A DNA stretch of 64,000 nucleotides from Batillaria attramentaria (taxonomy: Eukaryota; Mollusca; Gastropoda; Batillariidae), in NCBI GenBank assembly GCA_018292915.2, contig JACVVK020000483.1, positions 212,501 through 276,500 on the forward strand. Reading direction: 5' to 3'. The notes under the pieces were generated by a model. It was not told where the DNA came from. It saw nothing but the letters and a program-made list of their open reading frames with translations, and did no database searches. This document shows, in pieces, positions 39,947 through 51,667 of this stretch (position 1 is its first letter; each line of letters begins with the position of its first letter). Made by a program: the position numbers and the translations under genes.

Positions 39947-40370
39947 CAGCCTTCACAAAAAGTTAAGGACCACTTGCAAATATCATTCAACTTTTGTCGT
40001 GGTGGCATGCTGGTGTAGTGCTGAACATCGCTGAAACAGCAGCTTATGTAGGCAAACAAATGAGCACAGTTCATAACCAGGGATGCATTCTTTGACCTGC
40101 ATCTCATTTTTTCCGTGCAGAAAGCCCCAGGTATCACTCATTGAACACTGAAACTCCGTCTAGTTTTGCCGGAATTGCAGATTTTCAAACGCGCCAAGCA
40201 TGCTGTGTGACGCGCACGTGCCATCCACACAGTGGTCGCCATGTTCACTAATTACCCCTTAACCTTGCTACCGAATTTTACGGGAAAAATCTTATTCGTT
40301 TATTTTTTTTCTGATTTATTGAAACTGTCACCCATTATGTTGACTGGTCCTTAACTTTTTGTGAAGACTG
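39947..40370. mobile_element. Tc1/mariner-type MITE
   Basis: The ends CAGCCTTCACAAAAAGTTAA and the complement of CAGTCTTCACAAAAAGTTAA match at 25 of 26 positions. TA flanks both sides (39945-39946, 40371-40372). It is 424 bp long with no transposase. Confidence 0.9.
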
Positions 40371-40374
40371 TATA

Positions 40375-42095
40375 AGCTAAAGCTTATTTGTGCTCATTAA
40401 GTGTTAAATATATAAATTTTCGTCCTGCAATAATATATTTTTTTTTCACTGATAAAAAATGTGCGTGTACACGTTAACAAAAAAAGGATAAGCAGCTGAC
40501 GGCACAGCTTGTACCTGACGCATTATTATTATTATTATTATGAAATGCGCATTGTAAACATGCGAATGAATAAAAAGAAGTCGGAAAATGGTGAAGGATG
40601 GATGAAAGAAACCAACAAAAACAAAAATAAAAAAGGAAGAGAAGAATGGAAGGAAAAATCCTTCTTAAACGATTTAGGTATCATGGCGTACGAGCAGCTG
40701 CGACCGTTGAACAGCACGGACTAAACAAATATATCTGAAACACCTTGGTGTCATGGTGTTTGGTAACTTAGGGGCCGGGGGGGGGGGGGGGGGGCAGGTG
40801 GGGCTGAGATGGTAACTGACCAAGGAAGCAAACATTGTACACAAAACCTCACCTCGCATATGAGTTTTCTCCACTTTCTTGTTGTGTATCGCACTGTTTG
40901 TTTAATTACCCTTAAGTCGTTACTTTGATAGTTACGAATCTTTAACTTATTTACTTCAGTTAACTGTGTGGTGCGTGACAAATTTTAGGCTTCTTGTTTA
41001 ACAACAAAAAAGTAAGGAGGTCTTTTCACTCTTTGTGGATTAATACTTCCGAGAATACTTCACCACCTGCGCCGCTCGCAGTCATGTATCGCAGTGGTGT
41101 GAAACGTCCAATACCCCGCAGCAGACACCCCGAAGACGGGACACGCTCGCGGCGCCAGGGTGGCTTGGAGCTTCCAATACCCCGGGTTGGTTACGCGTAG
41201 CAGACACCAGGGACATGTGAAGAAGTGTAAACGGCACGCGCCAGCGGGCATATATCACGTTGACCTTATTAGTTTTTAGCAAGCGGGCCCAGTGTATACA
41301 CGTCACAACCCAGAAATGGATACTGGGTGCTCTCTCTCTCTCTCTCTCTGTTAATTAAAACAATGTACCCGGTTTAGGTCGATTATCAGCTAATCAGGAA
41401 AAGCGGTAACAAAGGTAAAGACTCCCTGACCCATTCCTATCGGCACCAGTCTCGAAAGGTGTGAAGACTTGCATTGGCCCTGAATAGCTGCGACACGCCA
41501 TGGATCAATATAATAGCTAATCAGCAAACACCCGCATCTCACCCCTACAGGCGTTAGTAGGACACGTGCCTATGTTTCACATGATGTCCTTACTAAACTT
41601 TTTGTTTTCTCATTTCAACACGACTACCGGCCTACCGCAGACGCATATTCTGTCTAATCATTTCAGCTGAGCTCTTCTTCGAACGTCCTCACACCATTTG
41701 GACCGACCGGACTCGGCGTTCAGCAACGGGGAGCAGTTTTGTTCCGCAAAACACCGTGCGATACTCTCGTGCAATCAAGATCGTATCAGCAAACCCGTTG
41801 GCGCGCGTGGGGGGGGGGGGGGGGATAAAATCAGCAAAAACAGCACGTGTACATTCGTCAGTTTTTTTGGAAACTTGAATGGGGCATGGGCTGTACAGTG
41901 TACATAAACGAAGGACTCGGCATAAAGTGAATGTTGATGTAAGAGTCGTGACGTGTTGCGAGAAGTATCGTCCTTTTCAGAGTAGAATTTTCTTTTGAAC
42001 CATGGCGGCTCCTAAGCCTTCTTTTTGTGGTCTCGGAAGCAGTACTCAAAGCGGCTATGTGACCTTCTCGTGTGCAAAAGGCACTAATTGGACTT
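40375..42095. other. Intergenic stretch without supported genes
   Basis: Poly-G at 40778-40794 and 41809-41824. Local duplication of 'ccaataccccg' and 'gcagacacc' lies at 41108-41210. A CT run is at 41330-41350. No exon is recognised. Confidence 0.5.
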
Positions 42096-42109
42096 ATTAT
42101 CGTCTGCTT

Positions 42110-42279
42110 TCGGGGTGGCCGAATGGTAGAGCGTTGGACTTCTAATGCTCGGGTCGTGAATTCGTATCCCGGCTGGGACCAAATATTTGTGCTGATTTTT
42201 CATCGTTGCTCCGTCTTTGATATAACCAGTATGTGGTGGAAAAGGACGTTAAACCCCCAACCCCCCACACCTCACCCAC
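42110..42279 (+). mobile_element. SINE family B, full-length copy with TSD
   Basis: Head 'ggggtggccgaatggtagag', box B-like 'gaattcgtatcccg' and the 3' end 'ggacgttaaacccccaa'. cgtctgctt is duplicated at 42101-42109 and 42281-42289. Confidence 0.93.
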
Positions 42280-42399
42280 TCGTCTGCTTCAGATACCACT
42301 TGTGGAGTGTGGATTTTACGGCACACAGATAAAATTATATGTGTGGCCGCTCATTGCTGGGGTCTTAAGAGAGAGAGAGAGAGAGATGCTTTGGTCCTG

Positions 42400-43630
42400 G
42401 CCCTGGAAAATAAGGTTTAAAGAAACAGGTACTGGGTTCCGTGAAAGAATAATAATAATAATAATGAGTATTGTATAGGCGCTTTACCCAATTTCGTGAA
42501 TTGGCTCAAAGCACCGTGAACTGAACCCACCACGCACGCTCACGTGAATCACACGCATTCTCTCACACATTGGACGTAAACACATTACAATCACGTTGTG
42601 CGAAGGGACAGTCAGCTATTTAAATTTCGGAATTTAGAATTGCATTTATTTTTCAAATTTGGTTGGCTGAACCTATCCAAATTTGGTGGGCTGAACATTT
42701 TCAAATGGCTGATCAGTGCGGTATCAAACGCGAAAAATTTATTTGGTGGCTTTCAGCCGGCATGAAACGGCCATAGTAGTGTAGGGGAACCCATGCTGAA
42801 TGTCATGGTATAGGACACAAGATGGTGCCAGTCGTCAGAAGTATGTAGGAAGAGGTTAGAAGTTGGTAGTCGGCAAATACATAAGACTGACTGCCGGGTG
42901 CACAACGGCGGGGATAATTATGGGTAGGATCGGGGGGGGGGGGGGGTATTTTAGGATAACTGGTCGTAGAGCCGTTTAGTCATCTAGTGATGCACAACGA
43001 GAATTGACTGCTGAATCTAATGGCATATAACATCAGTATAGTGTAGCCGTCGGAGTAGTGGAAAATAAGGTTTAAAGGAACAGATACTGGATTCAGTGTA
43101 ATAGCTGATCAATGCGGTAGCAAACGGGAGAATTTGTCTGATGGCTTTCAGCCGGTATGAAACGGTAATAGTAGTGTAGAGAAATGCAAGCTAAATGTAA
43201 TGATGTGGTGTCAGCCGTCAGAGGTACTTAGATAGAGGTTAGAAGTTGGGAGTCGGCAAATACACAGACTGACTGCCGCGGGGATATTGATGAAGTCGGG
43301 ATAAAAAGTATATCAGAGGAAAACGTGCCGTTCAGCCGCTTAGAGAATCTAATGGTATATAACATCAGTATAGTGTAGCCGTCGGAGTAGTGGAAAATAA
43401 GGTTTAACGGCACAGATACTGTATTCGGTGAAATGGCTTCACTGCGGTAGCAAACGGGAGAATTTGCCTGATGACTTTCAGTCGGCATGAAACGGTCATA
43501 GTGGTGTAGGGGAATCCATTCTGAATGTCATGATGTAAGACACAAGGTGGCATCTGGCGTCAGAGGTACGTAGAAAGAGGTTACAAGTTGGAGTCGCCAG
43601 ATACATAGATTGACTGCCGGGTGCACGGCG
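42400..43630. repeat. Tandem array of about 330-400 bp units
   Basis: 'tgcggtagcaaacgggagaa' (or a variant) occurs at 42717, 43113 and 43443. 'ggaaaataaggtttaa' precedes each unit, including at 42403. Other constant words are 'ctttcagccggcatgaaacg' and 'agtatagtgtagccgtcgga'. A SINE A sits in the first unit junction. Confidence 0.9.
42450..42706 (-). mobile_element. SINE family A, truncated copy inside the 42.4-43.6 kb array
   Basis: (AAT)n tail, 'gagtattgtataggcgcttt' and the body to 'ggtgggctgaac' are present, with a local duplication of 'ccaaatttggtgggctgaac'. The tRNA-like head is missing. Confidence 0.85.
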
Positions 43631-43757
43631 CGGCGGCGGAGAGAAAGATGGGTAGGATCGGTACTTTATTTCGAAAATTACGCTATTCTACAAAATATGT
43701 TCTATTCCCTTTTCTTGCATTTGAACCAGTTTTGGCCGTTACTTCAGTTATTACCCT

Positions 43758-44035
43758 GAGCCTGCATGTAAAACTCGAGGTTAATCTAACCCACGACTAC
43801 TGGCCTAACCCAGAGTAAGACAAAAGAGACCCAAAAATAAAATCAAATTTTAAAAAAGGAAGCGAAGAAAGAAGAAAAATTCTTTTATAACGGCATATTC
43901 ACTTTGCCGGAATGGACCCCCTTCTGATTTAAAACAAAACAGCAACAGAATATTTAACCCTAGAGTCAGTTTAGTTTGAGGTTAGGCCTTAACCCGGGGC
44001 TAAAATCCCTTACCTCGACTTTTACCTGCGGGCCC
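43758..44035 (-). mobile_element. GGGCCC-ended MITE, copy 3, nested in repeat J
   Basis: The order is inverted relative to 20895. Flanks 43660-43757 and 44036-44110 together match repeat J in reverse; the empty site reads caccagggcaataa at 35692. ccct (aggg) at both junctions is the likely TSD. Confidence 0.8.
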
Positions 44036-44143
44036 TGGTGACAGTTATGTGAGACTTTCTCATGGCCGAGTGAGAACGTTACCATGAACACCACCACTAC
44101 GCTCCATCGAAAGAAAGTACTCTCTCTCTCTCTCGTCAGTAGA

Positions 44144-44275
44144 CCCCCCCCCCCCCCCCCCACACACACACTCACCTCACCCTAAAAGAAACTATCTTTT
44201 GTTTATTCGTCAATGCCGCCCCTCTCTCTTTCTCTGTAGCCAGAGTCTCTCTCTCTCTCTCTCTCTCTCTGGTAA
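44144..44275. repeat. Poly-C, (CA)n and (CT)n
   Basis: C17 near 44144-44160, then a short CA run; CT at 44246-44272. Confidence 0.9.
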
Positions 44276-44728
44276 AACCGAAAAAAAGGCAGTACATGAC
44301 TAGTTTAAACATCTTTTCAGTACGGCAGTTATCCAACCCACCTCCCCTCCCCCGCGGCACTACGCACCTAGGTAATAGGCGCGTGGGACTCGTGCTGAAA
44401 GGCTGTAATTACATGATCGGGCTGGACAAAGCGGGGCTGGGCAGAGCTAAAAGCCTACACAATACACAACGCTTAAGCCATCGCCCAATGAGCCGTCTCC
44501 ATCTTTTCGGCGAGCGATATTAAAACTTCAACCAAACAGTCAACCATTCATCAATCCAGCCAACCAATCTGCAAACCAGCCGACCAAATGCAGGTTGTCA
44601 ATTCGCACCTGTATAGGTATCTTGGATGGTACGCCTTTACCACTGTGATTTGTCAACAATAATTTGATGGTGAATGCATAACCTATTGCTGGTGTCCACT
44701 TATGACACATGATTTTTAATGTTTCCAA

Positions 44729-45170
44729 CATGGTTGGTCATGAAACATTCGAGTTTAAGCATTACAAAGATAATTTATCGATCCATAGTCTAGGTTCCCA
44801 AATTGAACTTTCAGTTTGTGTCTGGTCGGTTCCCAGATTAAACCTCCTGTTTGTGTCTGCGTGAATGTTCCCTCATCACATCAACAATTTGTGTCCAACA
44901 TGCACCCCTCTGTATATCCTATAGCCTTCCACATACAAGGAAAATCACTATATGAAAACGTTTTCAGCATGGTTGGTAAAGGACAAACTCGGTTTAAAGG
45001 ATTACAAAAGTTGATTTATCGTGTTATTGTCAATGTTCCCGGATTGAATCTGCAGTTTGTGTCTGCTCGGTTCCCAGAGTACACCTACTGTTTGTGTCAG
45101 TCTGGACGTTCCTTTATCACATCAAAAATTTGTGTCCAAAATAAAACCCCTCTGTATATCTGAAAGTATT
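44729..45170. repeat. 239-bp tandem duplication
   Basis: 'catggttggt' at 44729 and 44968 starts two units that share 'ttgtgtctg(g/c)tcggttccca' and 'atcacatcaa(c/a)aatttgtgtc'. The theme of 'gtttgtgtct...gttcc' resembles the 216-bp array at 26.2 kb. Confidence 0.85.
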
Positions 45171-45327
45171 TGACTTACAAGAAAGATCGATATATATTAA
45201 TATGGCTTAAGGTACCCTGTCTCAGGAAATATAACGCAAATTTGAAAAGACGCGTAATTTAAGGCATGTTCCTTTATTACATCAACGATTCGTAGGACGA
45301 ATGTTCCCACATCACACAAAAGACAAG

Positions 45328-45330
<3 letters not shown>

Positions 45331-45397
<67 letters not shown>
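45331..45397. repeat. (GT)n(GA)n microsatellite
   Basis: GT then GA, about 65 bp. Confidence 0.95.
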
Positions 45398-45399
<2 letters not shown>

Positions 45400-45401
<2 letters not shown>

Positions 45402-46005
45402 CGGAGCGGATACATACAATACTCTTTCGTGTTTGTTTTAGCAAACGAGCATGTATCATTCGACCACCAACTTTGCCACCTCTAGTTTTCCTCTTCTTCT
45501 TCTTCTTCCTTGTAATCACTACTTCATAACCTCATGACAGTTACAACCGCACCGCCTAGACCAATCAAATCTCCCCCATTGTCAGCAGCGTCGTCGATAT
45601 CTCCCGGGTTGTCAGACAAGGAAAAAACAGCTCCGTTTACAAACCCTTATTGGATTCGAATTAGTCTCTCAACGCATGAACAGATTTCCGCCAGGGAACA
45701 CGCGACTCAGCACTATTTCCTTTGTGGACTGGATTGGAAGCTCTCACCTCTAAGCTTTGCCCTGTCATTACCCGCCTGTGCATTGTCTCGATCAAATCCG
45801 GGGTATCCTGTGTCCACATCGCCCATGCTGAGAGAACACGTAGGCGACAAATTTCTCCTTTGATCTAGTTTCGCGCTGCCTGATTGATCGCACGAACTGC
45901 TGCTCAGCACAGGGGGGCAATTGAGACAGCGGGTTGTTTTTTTTCCCCCCGATGTAGCACGCGAGATGAGCACCCCAGCGACGAGTGCGGGCGACCCTTG
46001 GGTGC
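45400..46005. other. Intergenic stretch without supported genes
   Basis: Open frames on both strands at 45534-45863, such as MTVTTAPPRPIKSPPL, show no family features. Unique sequence. Confidence 0.45.
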
Positions 46006-46009
46006 GTGC

Positions 46010-46410
46010 TGCTAGTCCTACGTGTTGATAGTCCTGCACAAATAGTCCTACTTGCCGATAGTCCCAGCAAATAATCCTACATTCAATTCAATTCAATTCA
46101 AAATACTTTATTGTCTGTTTAAGAGAGACTCTAAAAAAAGAAAATCTTTGGACTCACATGATGCTCTGTCACAGATAAGATAAAATACAGTGAACATGGC
46201 GATAGTCCTACGCAAAAAATCCAACGTGTCGATAGTCCTACACAAGTAGTCCCACGCGTCGGTAGTCCTACTTGTCGACAGTCCTACGCAAATAGTCTAA
46301 AGTGTCGATAGTCCACCGCAAATAGTCCTACGTGTCGACAGTCCTACGAAAAATTAATAGTCTTACGTGACGATAGTCCGAATTCTCGGTAGTCATAAGC
46401 TCGACAGTCC
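46010..46410. repeat. 30-bp minisatellite (GATAGTCCTACGcaaatagtcc type)
   Basis: Units of gatagtcctacgcaaatagt + cctacgtgtc, each made of two 15-bp half units. Broken at 46080-46197 by an inserted retroposon tail. Confidence 0.92.
46080..46197 (-). mobile_element. Retroposon 3' end with (AATTC)n tail inside the 30-bp minisatellite
   Basis: 'attcaattcaattcaattca' then 'aaaatactttattgtctgtt'. On the minus strand it reads ...caataaagtattttgaattg..., like the end at 61900-61925. Confidence 0.7.
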
Positions 46411-46596
46411 TACGGACAATGACGAATGGAGTGATTCCTTCATAAGGGTTTTTTTTGTTTTTTTGTTTTTGTTTTTTTTAAATCAGAGACACAATACCTC
46501 CAGACCGTAACAACAATTAGCGTTTGAAAATGGGGTCACCTTCGCTTTTATATCTAGCCTGCGTCACGACAAGCTGCTATTGTAGTCATCTTTCCG

Positions 46597-46621
46597 GGGG
46601 GGGGGGGGGAAGGGGGGGGGG

Positions 46622-46687
<66 letters not shown>

Positions 46688-46702
46688 GCACGCACGCACG
46701 CA

Positions 46703-46745
<43 letters not shown>
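46597..46745. repeat. Poly-G and (CA)n with (GCAC)n core
   Basis: G13 + G9 run, then about 60 bp of CA, 'cgcacgcacgcacg' and a further CA run. Confidence 0.95.
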
Positions 46746-46749
<4 letters not shown>

Positions 46750-47174
46750 GCCATACACGGCCTTCGTCGACACACAGTGGAAGGTCGAAGATGGGTCTTG
46801 GTGGGTCTAAATAAAACGACCCCACTCCTCTGCACAGTTGTCACTGTTTACTCTGGAAATTGCTGATGATGAGTGTTTCTAGGATTACGATATGACACGC
46901 CAGAGTCCTGACGTCATTCCGCAATTACGTCACTCAGTGTATTACAAAACTTTGCAGGGACCCACAGTAACCTTGTAACGCTGTCACTTCTATGCATGGT
47001 CACTGGTCAACGCATTAAAATTTGACTAGTGTCCATTCCATTCCATTATTTATATTGCTTGGGTGGTAGTGGGGGAGGGGGGCGGGGGTCGGGGGGCTAA
47101 CAGGAAGGAGGTTCTCTTCTCGGGAGAATGACACTTTATTTAACCACGATAGAAGCTTTAGGTAGATAAAGCGT

Positions 47175-47177
<3 letters not shown>

Positions 47178-47246
<69 letters not shown>

Positions 47247-47247
47247 G
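47178..47247. repeat. (GA)n(GACA)n microsatellite
   Basis: GA run to 47214 then GACA units. Confidence 0.95.
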
Positions 47248-47249
47248 TG

Positions 47250-47862
47250 GATAACAATTCACATAATACAGTACAGCACAGGACAGACAGACGGACAGAC
47301 AGACAGACACTGGATAACAATTCACATAATACAGTACAGCACAGCACAGACAGACAGACAGACAGGCAGATAGCACAGCACAGCACAGCACAGCACAGCA
47401 CAGCACAGCACAGCACAGCACATAAGCAGGAAGACGGGCAGTCAGCACAGCACAGCACAGCACATACAGGCAGACGGCAGTCAGCACAGCACAGCACAGC
47501 ACAGCACAGCACAGCACAGCACAGCACAGCACAGCACATACAGGCAGACGGCAGTCAGCACAGCACAGCACAGCACATACAGGCAGACGGGCAGTCAGCA
47601 CAGCACATACAGGCAGACGGGCAGTCAGCACAGCACAGCACAGCACATACGGCAGACGGGCGTCAGCACAAGCACAGCACAGCACATACAGGCAGACGGG
47701 CATTAGCACAGCACAGCACAGCACAGCACAGCACAGCACAGCACATACAGCAGACGGGCATCAGCACAGCACAGCACAGACACATACAGGCAGACGGGCA
47801 GTCAGCACAGCACAGCACAGCACAGCACAGCACAGCACAGCACAGCACGACAGACAGACAGA
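47250..47862. repeat. CAGCA pentanucleotide array with 'catacaggcagacgggcagt' spacers
   Basis: (ACAGC)n blocks of varying length are separated by at least eight copies of the spacer. Two copies of 'gataacaattcacataatac' precede it. Neither strand need be coding: the long open frame reflects the 5-bp period. Confidence 0.92.
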
Positions 47863-48154
47863 CATAGACAAAACGCCGCGAGGAAAGACGTTCCGATTGT
47901 CATAGGCGTGGTACGGACTCTTGCCGATTACAGCACTCTCTACACTGTGCATGGAAATTGGAAAGGTCTTCACACAGTTCACACACCGGCCTTTGCAAAT
48001 AACTTCCCTATTAACTTTTTTACTGCGCAGTTATTCTGGAGGTCACGTCTCTCACTATAGACAGCACAGTCGCAGTTCAAGTTGTAGTACGGGCGGACTC
48101 TACGATACGAATTCGTATTACGCTATTTCGTGCTGCATCCTACATACGTAATTG

Positions 48155-48155
48155 T

Positions 48156-48236
<81 letters not shown>
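48155..48236. repeat. (GT)n microsatellite
   Basis: About 80 bp of uninterrupted GT. Confidence 0.96.
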
Positions 48237-48238
<2 letters not shown>

Positions 48239-48320
48239 AAGGGGCTGTTGGTATCATATTTATGCTAACATTGTTCTGAGCTGTTTTCGTGGTATCTATC
48301 ATCATACTACTCAGACAGCT

Positions 48321-48602
48321 GGGCCCGTATGTAATAGTCGAGGTTAGGGCTTTTAGCCCCGGGTTAGAGTCTAACCTCAAACTAATAAACTAGCTTTAGG
48401 GTTAAATTTTCTGTTGGTTTTTGTTTTAAATTTTGACGCGGGTCCATTCCAGCAAGATGCCTGTGCCGTTATAGAAGGATTTTTGTCTTTCTTTCTTCGC
48501 TTCCTTTTTTTATTTAATTTTGTTTTGGGGCTTCTTTTGTCTTAGTCTGGGTTAGGCCCGTAGCCGTTGGTTAAATTAACCTCGAGTTCTACATACGGGC
48601 CC
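48321..48602 (+). mobile_element. GGGCCC-ended MITE, copy 2
   Basis: The ends are GGGCCCGTATGTAATAGTCG and 'gttctacatacgggccc', 282 bp. The interior is nearly the same as copy 1 ('gttatagaaggatttttgtc'). Confidence 0.87.
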
Positions 48603-48851
48603 AGGTTCTGAACTGTGTCGGCAGTACAAGTATCTGCCGAGAATTATATGTGAGTTGCGTTATGTTTAATGATTCGCTCACTCCATTCTTATGGACTGTT
48701 TGTCTTTACGATAAAACTGTCTGCGTACTAGAAATGCCGCGGGGGGTTGGGGTGGGGGTGGGGGTAGGGGGGGGGGTAGAGGGCAAGATAGTAAGCGTCT
48801 CAAAAACTAGACGACATCCTTCTCTTTTACGGCACTAACTTCAACAACAAC

Positions 48852-49147
48852 AATCATCATCATCATCATCATCATGACAATAATGGCATTAATATAGGCG
48901 CTTTACCCCAAATATTTGGCTCAAATCGCCGCGAGTAAACCCATAGCGCACGCTCCCGTGAATCACACGCATTCCCTCACACACTGGACACGAACACATT
49001 ACAGTCACGTGTCGCGAAGGGCCTTCTCAGCAATTTAAGTTTCAGAATTTTAGAACTGCTTTAAATTTTGTGGGCTGAACATTTCCAACGCAGAATTGGA
49101 GGAAGCCGGAGTACCCGGAGAGGAACCCCCGACGGTCGGCCCGAACG
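48852..49147 (-). mobile_element. SINE family A, 5'-truncated copy
   Basis: (ATC)n tail, 'aatataggcgctttacccca' and the body to 'cgacggtcggcccgaacgg'. The tRNA-like head is absent. Confidence 0.85.
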
Positions 49148-49439
49148 GACTATGCAACGTCTAACGTCTAACAGCCCCCTCCCCCCCCCCCCCACACCCA
49201 CACACACCCCTCCCTCTACCACCTCTACTTCTCTCGACAACTCATACAGAACAACTAGCACACGAATAATGAGCGGCCGGCGCCGTGTATACAGCTACTA
49301 CAACCCTATTTTGAACGCACTCAGAAACTCCTCCACTATTTCGTGAGTGGTTCCATGGAACGGTACAGACTGTCGTCCTGTGGCGCGAGACACACTGAAG
49401 TTACCGTTCACAAGAGTGTTTACGTCTCTAACTTCACCG

Positions 49440-50055
49440 GTCTCTATACTACATACTACCACGACCGCTGCTACTGCTTGCTCTGCTGCTGCTACTAGTG
49501 CTGCTGACACCACTACTACGACCATTGCTACTACTACTACTACTACTACTACTACTATCACCATTGCTACTACTACTACTGCTACTGACTACTGCTACTA
49601 TTACTACTACGACCACTGCTACTATACTACGACCACTGCTACTACTGCTGCTACTACTACTACTACTATTGCTACTACTACTACGACCACTGCTGCTACT
49701 ACTACTACGACCACTGCGACTACTACAATACCACTACTACTACTACTACTGCTACTGCTACTATTGATGCTGACTACTGCTACTACTACTACTTCGACCA
49801 CTGCTACTACTGCAATACCACTGCTACTTTTTACTACTACTACTACGACCACTGCTACCACTACTGCTGCTACTGCTCCTATTGCTACTGACTACTGGTA
49901 CTACTACTACTACTACTACTACGACCGCTGCTACTACTACCGCTGCTGCTGCTACAAGTGCTACTACTACTGCGACAGCTGCTGCTACTACTACCACTGC
50001 TACTATAGTGCTACTGATACTACTACGACGACCACTGCTACTACTACACTACTAG
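49440..50055. repeat. (ACT)n/(GCT)n-type trinucleotide array, about 600 bp
   Basis: The triplets CTA, CTG, CGA and CCA of one register run almost unbroken, with occasional 1-2 bp slips. The frames give Thr/Ala, Leu and Tyr runs. Confidence 0.93.
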
Positions 50056-50179
50056 AGCGCTCAGTGTGGTCGCCGCGTCCTCGAGTACGCTTCCGTAGGC
50101 TCAGTGCCAGCATTACAGACGCTGTCACTGTCTAGGTGTCTAAGTGGTGTGATGATAGATACCACGAACACAACCCACA

Positions 50180-50475
50180 ACGATCTGTGAGCATAAAGCC
50201 CCTTTAAAGATCTAAGCTCCCAACAAAAAGCTTTCCGAAGTGTGAAAATTTTTTACAGAGTCGACCGTGCAAGCACAGTCAACTCTGTCACAATTGCAGA
50301 GTTCTCAGCGTCCCTGAAACCCCAATAAAAGACAAGGGCAGCCTGACTGATTCACAACTCAGTTTGCGTTTTGACACTGAGCGAGAAAGATCGTGCAGCA
50401 CTGGCACTCAACATCCGCTAGACACTGTAGCGATGTGTCTTGCTCACTGACTTTTTGCTGAGATTGCAGACCTTT
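50180..50475 (+). repeat. Dispersed repeat M (single arm)
   Basis: 'ctaagctcccaacaaaaagc', 'caactctgtcacaattgcag', 'ccaataaaagacaagggcag' and 'gctagacactgtagcgatgt' all recur, inverted, at 60240-60660 and, direct, at 59660-60000. Confidence 0.8.
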
Positions 50476-50489
50476 AAGCTATAACCCAC

Positions 50490-50770
50490 TTTCAAATAAT
50501 CATTCCTTCAAAATTTCAGACCACGAAGTCGGGCGTCTCCTGAAAATGAATGCACCTCCATTAGTTCAATTAGGCCGCGTGGCATCTGACACTGGAACCC
50601 ACAGCACTCACACGTGATCTCTACCCTACATACAAACGAACCTTCCTTCCAAAAGTTCAAATTTCAAGCCACGACTCCAGACCGGCTCCTGAAAATTAAT
50701 ACCGTTCCAATTTGGCCGTGTGGCATCCGATGCTGCGGCGCCGTAGTAGCGTGTCTCCATTACTCCACCT
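50490..50770. repeat. 165-bp tandem duplication
   Basis: 'ccttc(c)aaaa(g)ttc' + 'ccacga...ctcctgaaaat(g/t)aat' and 'tggccg(c/t)gtggcatc(t/c)ga' occur twice. Confidence 0.7.
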
Positions 50771-50774
50771 AATT

Positions 50775-51660
50775 GCCAGAGACCCTTAACTTTTTTCTTC
50801 TTCTTCTTCTTCTTCTTCTTCTTCTCCCCGCCACGATCTTCACTAGGGATAGGATGGGTCACTTAGAACACCCTATACCTGAGAGCCATCCGCGTGGCCA
50901 ATTTGTTTGATTGCCCGCCATTTTTGCACGGCACTCTGGGATACTTCCGGGAGGACGGAGAGTTCGGGTGAAGTGGGGTGGTGGAGGAAGGATGTGTGTG
51001 TGTGTGTGTGTGGGGGGGGGGGGTGTAGAGGGTAGTAGTGGACTAGTAAAAAGAGATATAGTAAAGCAGTGGAGGGGAGGGGAAAGGGGAGGGGGAGGTA
51101 TAGGAGCCGGGAGGAAGTGTACAACTTGCAGAATGTCTCAAAATCAGGGGTTCGATGCATACAAATAACAGATACAGGCTACACAGCACAGATATCGATT
51201 TAAAGAAAATACTGTCCATTCCTTCAACAAAACATGCAAATGATACCCTAGGAATGCTTTAAAATTCACACACAAGTAAAGTCACAAAAATCCAGCAGCC
51301 AAAGACTCACGTGTAGGGTAAATTTAAACAAATTAAATTAAATTCCAATGTTAAGATTTTGGGGGGCAATTCTGTAGTAGCGAGCAGCTGCCCCGTCCGT
51401 CCTCGGTCATCTGCTAGCTCTTGTGCCAGCCGCGCATGAATACAAATAGTCCACATACCAGGTTCAATAGTCACTATTTTCACTATTACCTGTCATGAAA
51501 CTTAGTTACAAAGCCAACACACAGCCCCAGATTGCCATTTATTTTTACCCTGCCCACAAATTTAGAAAACGGCCAAACAATGATACTATATTTAGCGGAA
51601 TTATTACTAGATGTCCCGGAAGGTAATAGTGACGTGTAACCTGTAAAAAGGCTATGATGT
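50775..51660. other. Intergenic stretch without supported genes
   Basis: (CTT)n lies at 50797-50825 and G-rich sequence at 50990-51110. The remainder is unique AT-rich sequence. Confidence 0.5.
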
Positions 51661-51667
51661 AAGTTTC

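Noticed and set aside
42110..42185. tRNA gene-like sequence (ggggtggccgaatggtagag ... box B)
   Set aside because: It is the head of SINE family B: it continues into the shared SINE body, has a TSD and occurs in many copies. The same holds for the heads at 5603, 35948 and 62440.
47247..47867. 206-codon open frame (Ser/Thr/Gln/His-rich) and its 187-codon antisense
   Set aside because: Both are products of the 5-bp CAGCA repeat; no start context, splice sites or conserved motif.
49347..50135. 262-codon Thr/Tyr-rich frame
   Set aside because: A triplet microsatellite read in one register; all three frames are open over long stretches.
50180..50475. Small-RNA or snRNA gene because of the TATA-like block and palindromes
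   Set aside because: No match to any snRNA motif I know; present as several rearranged copies, so kept as an unclassified repeat.
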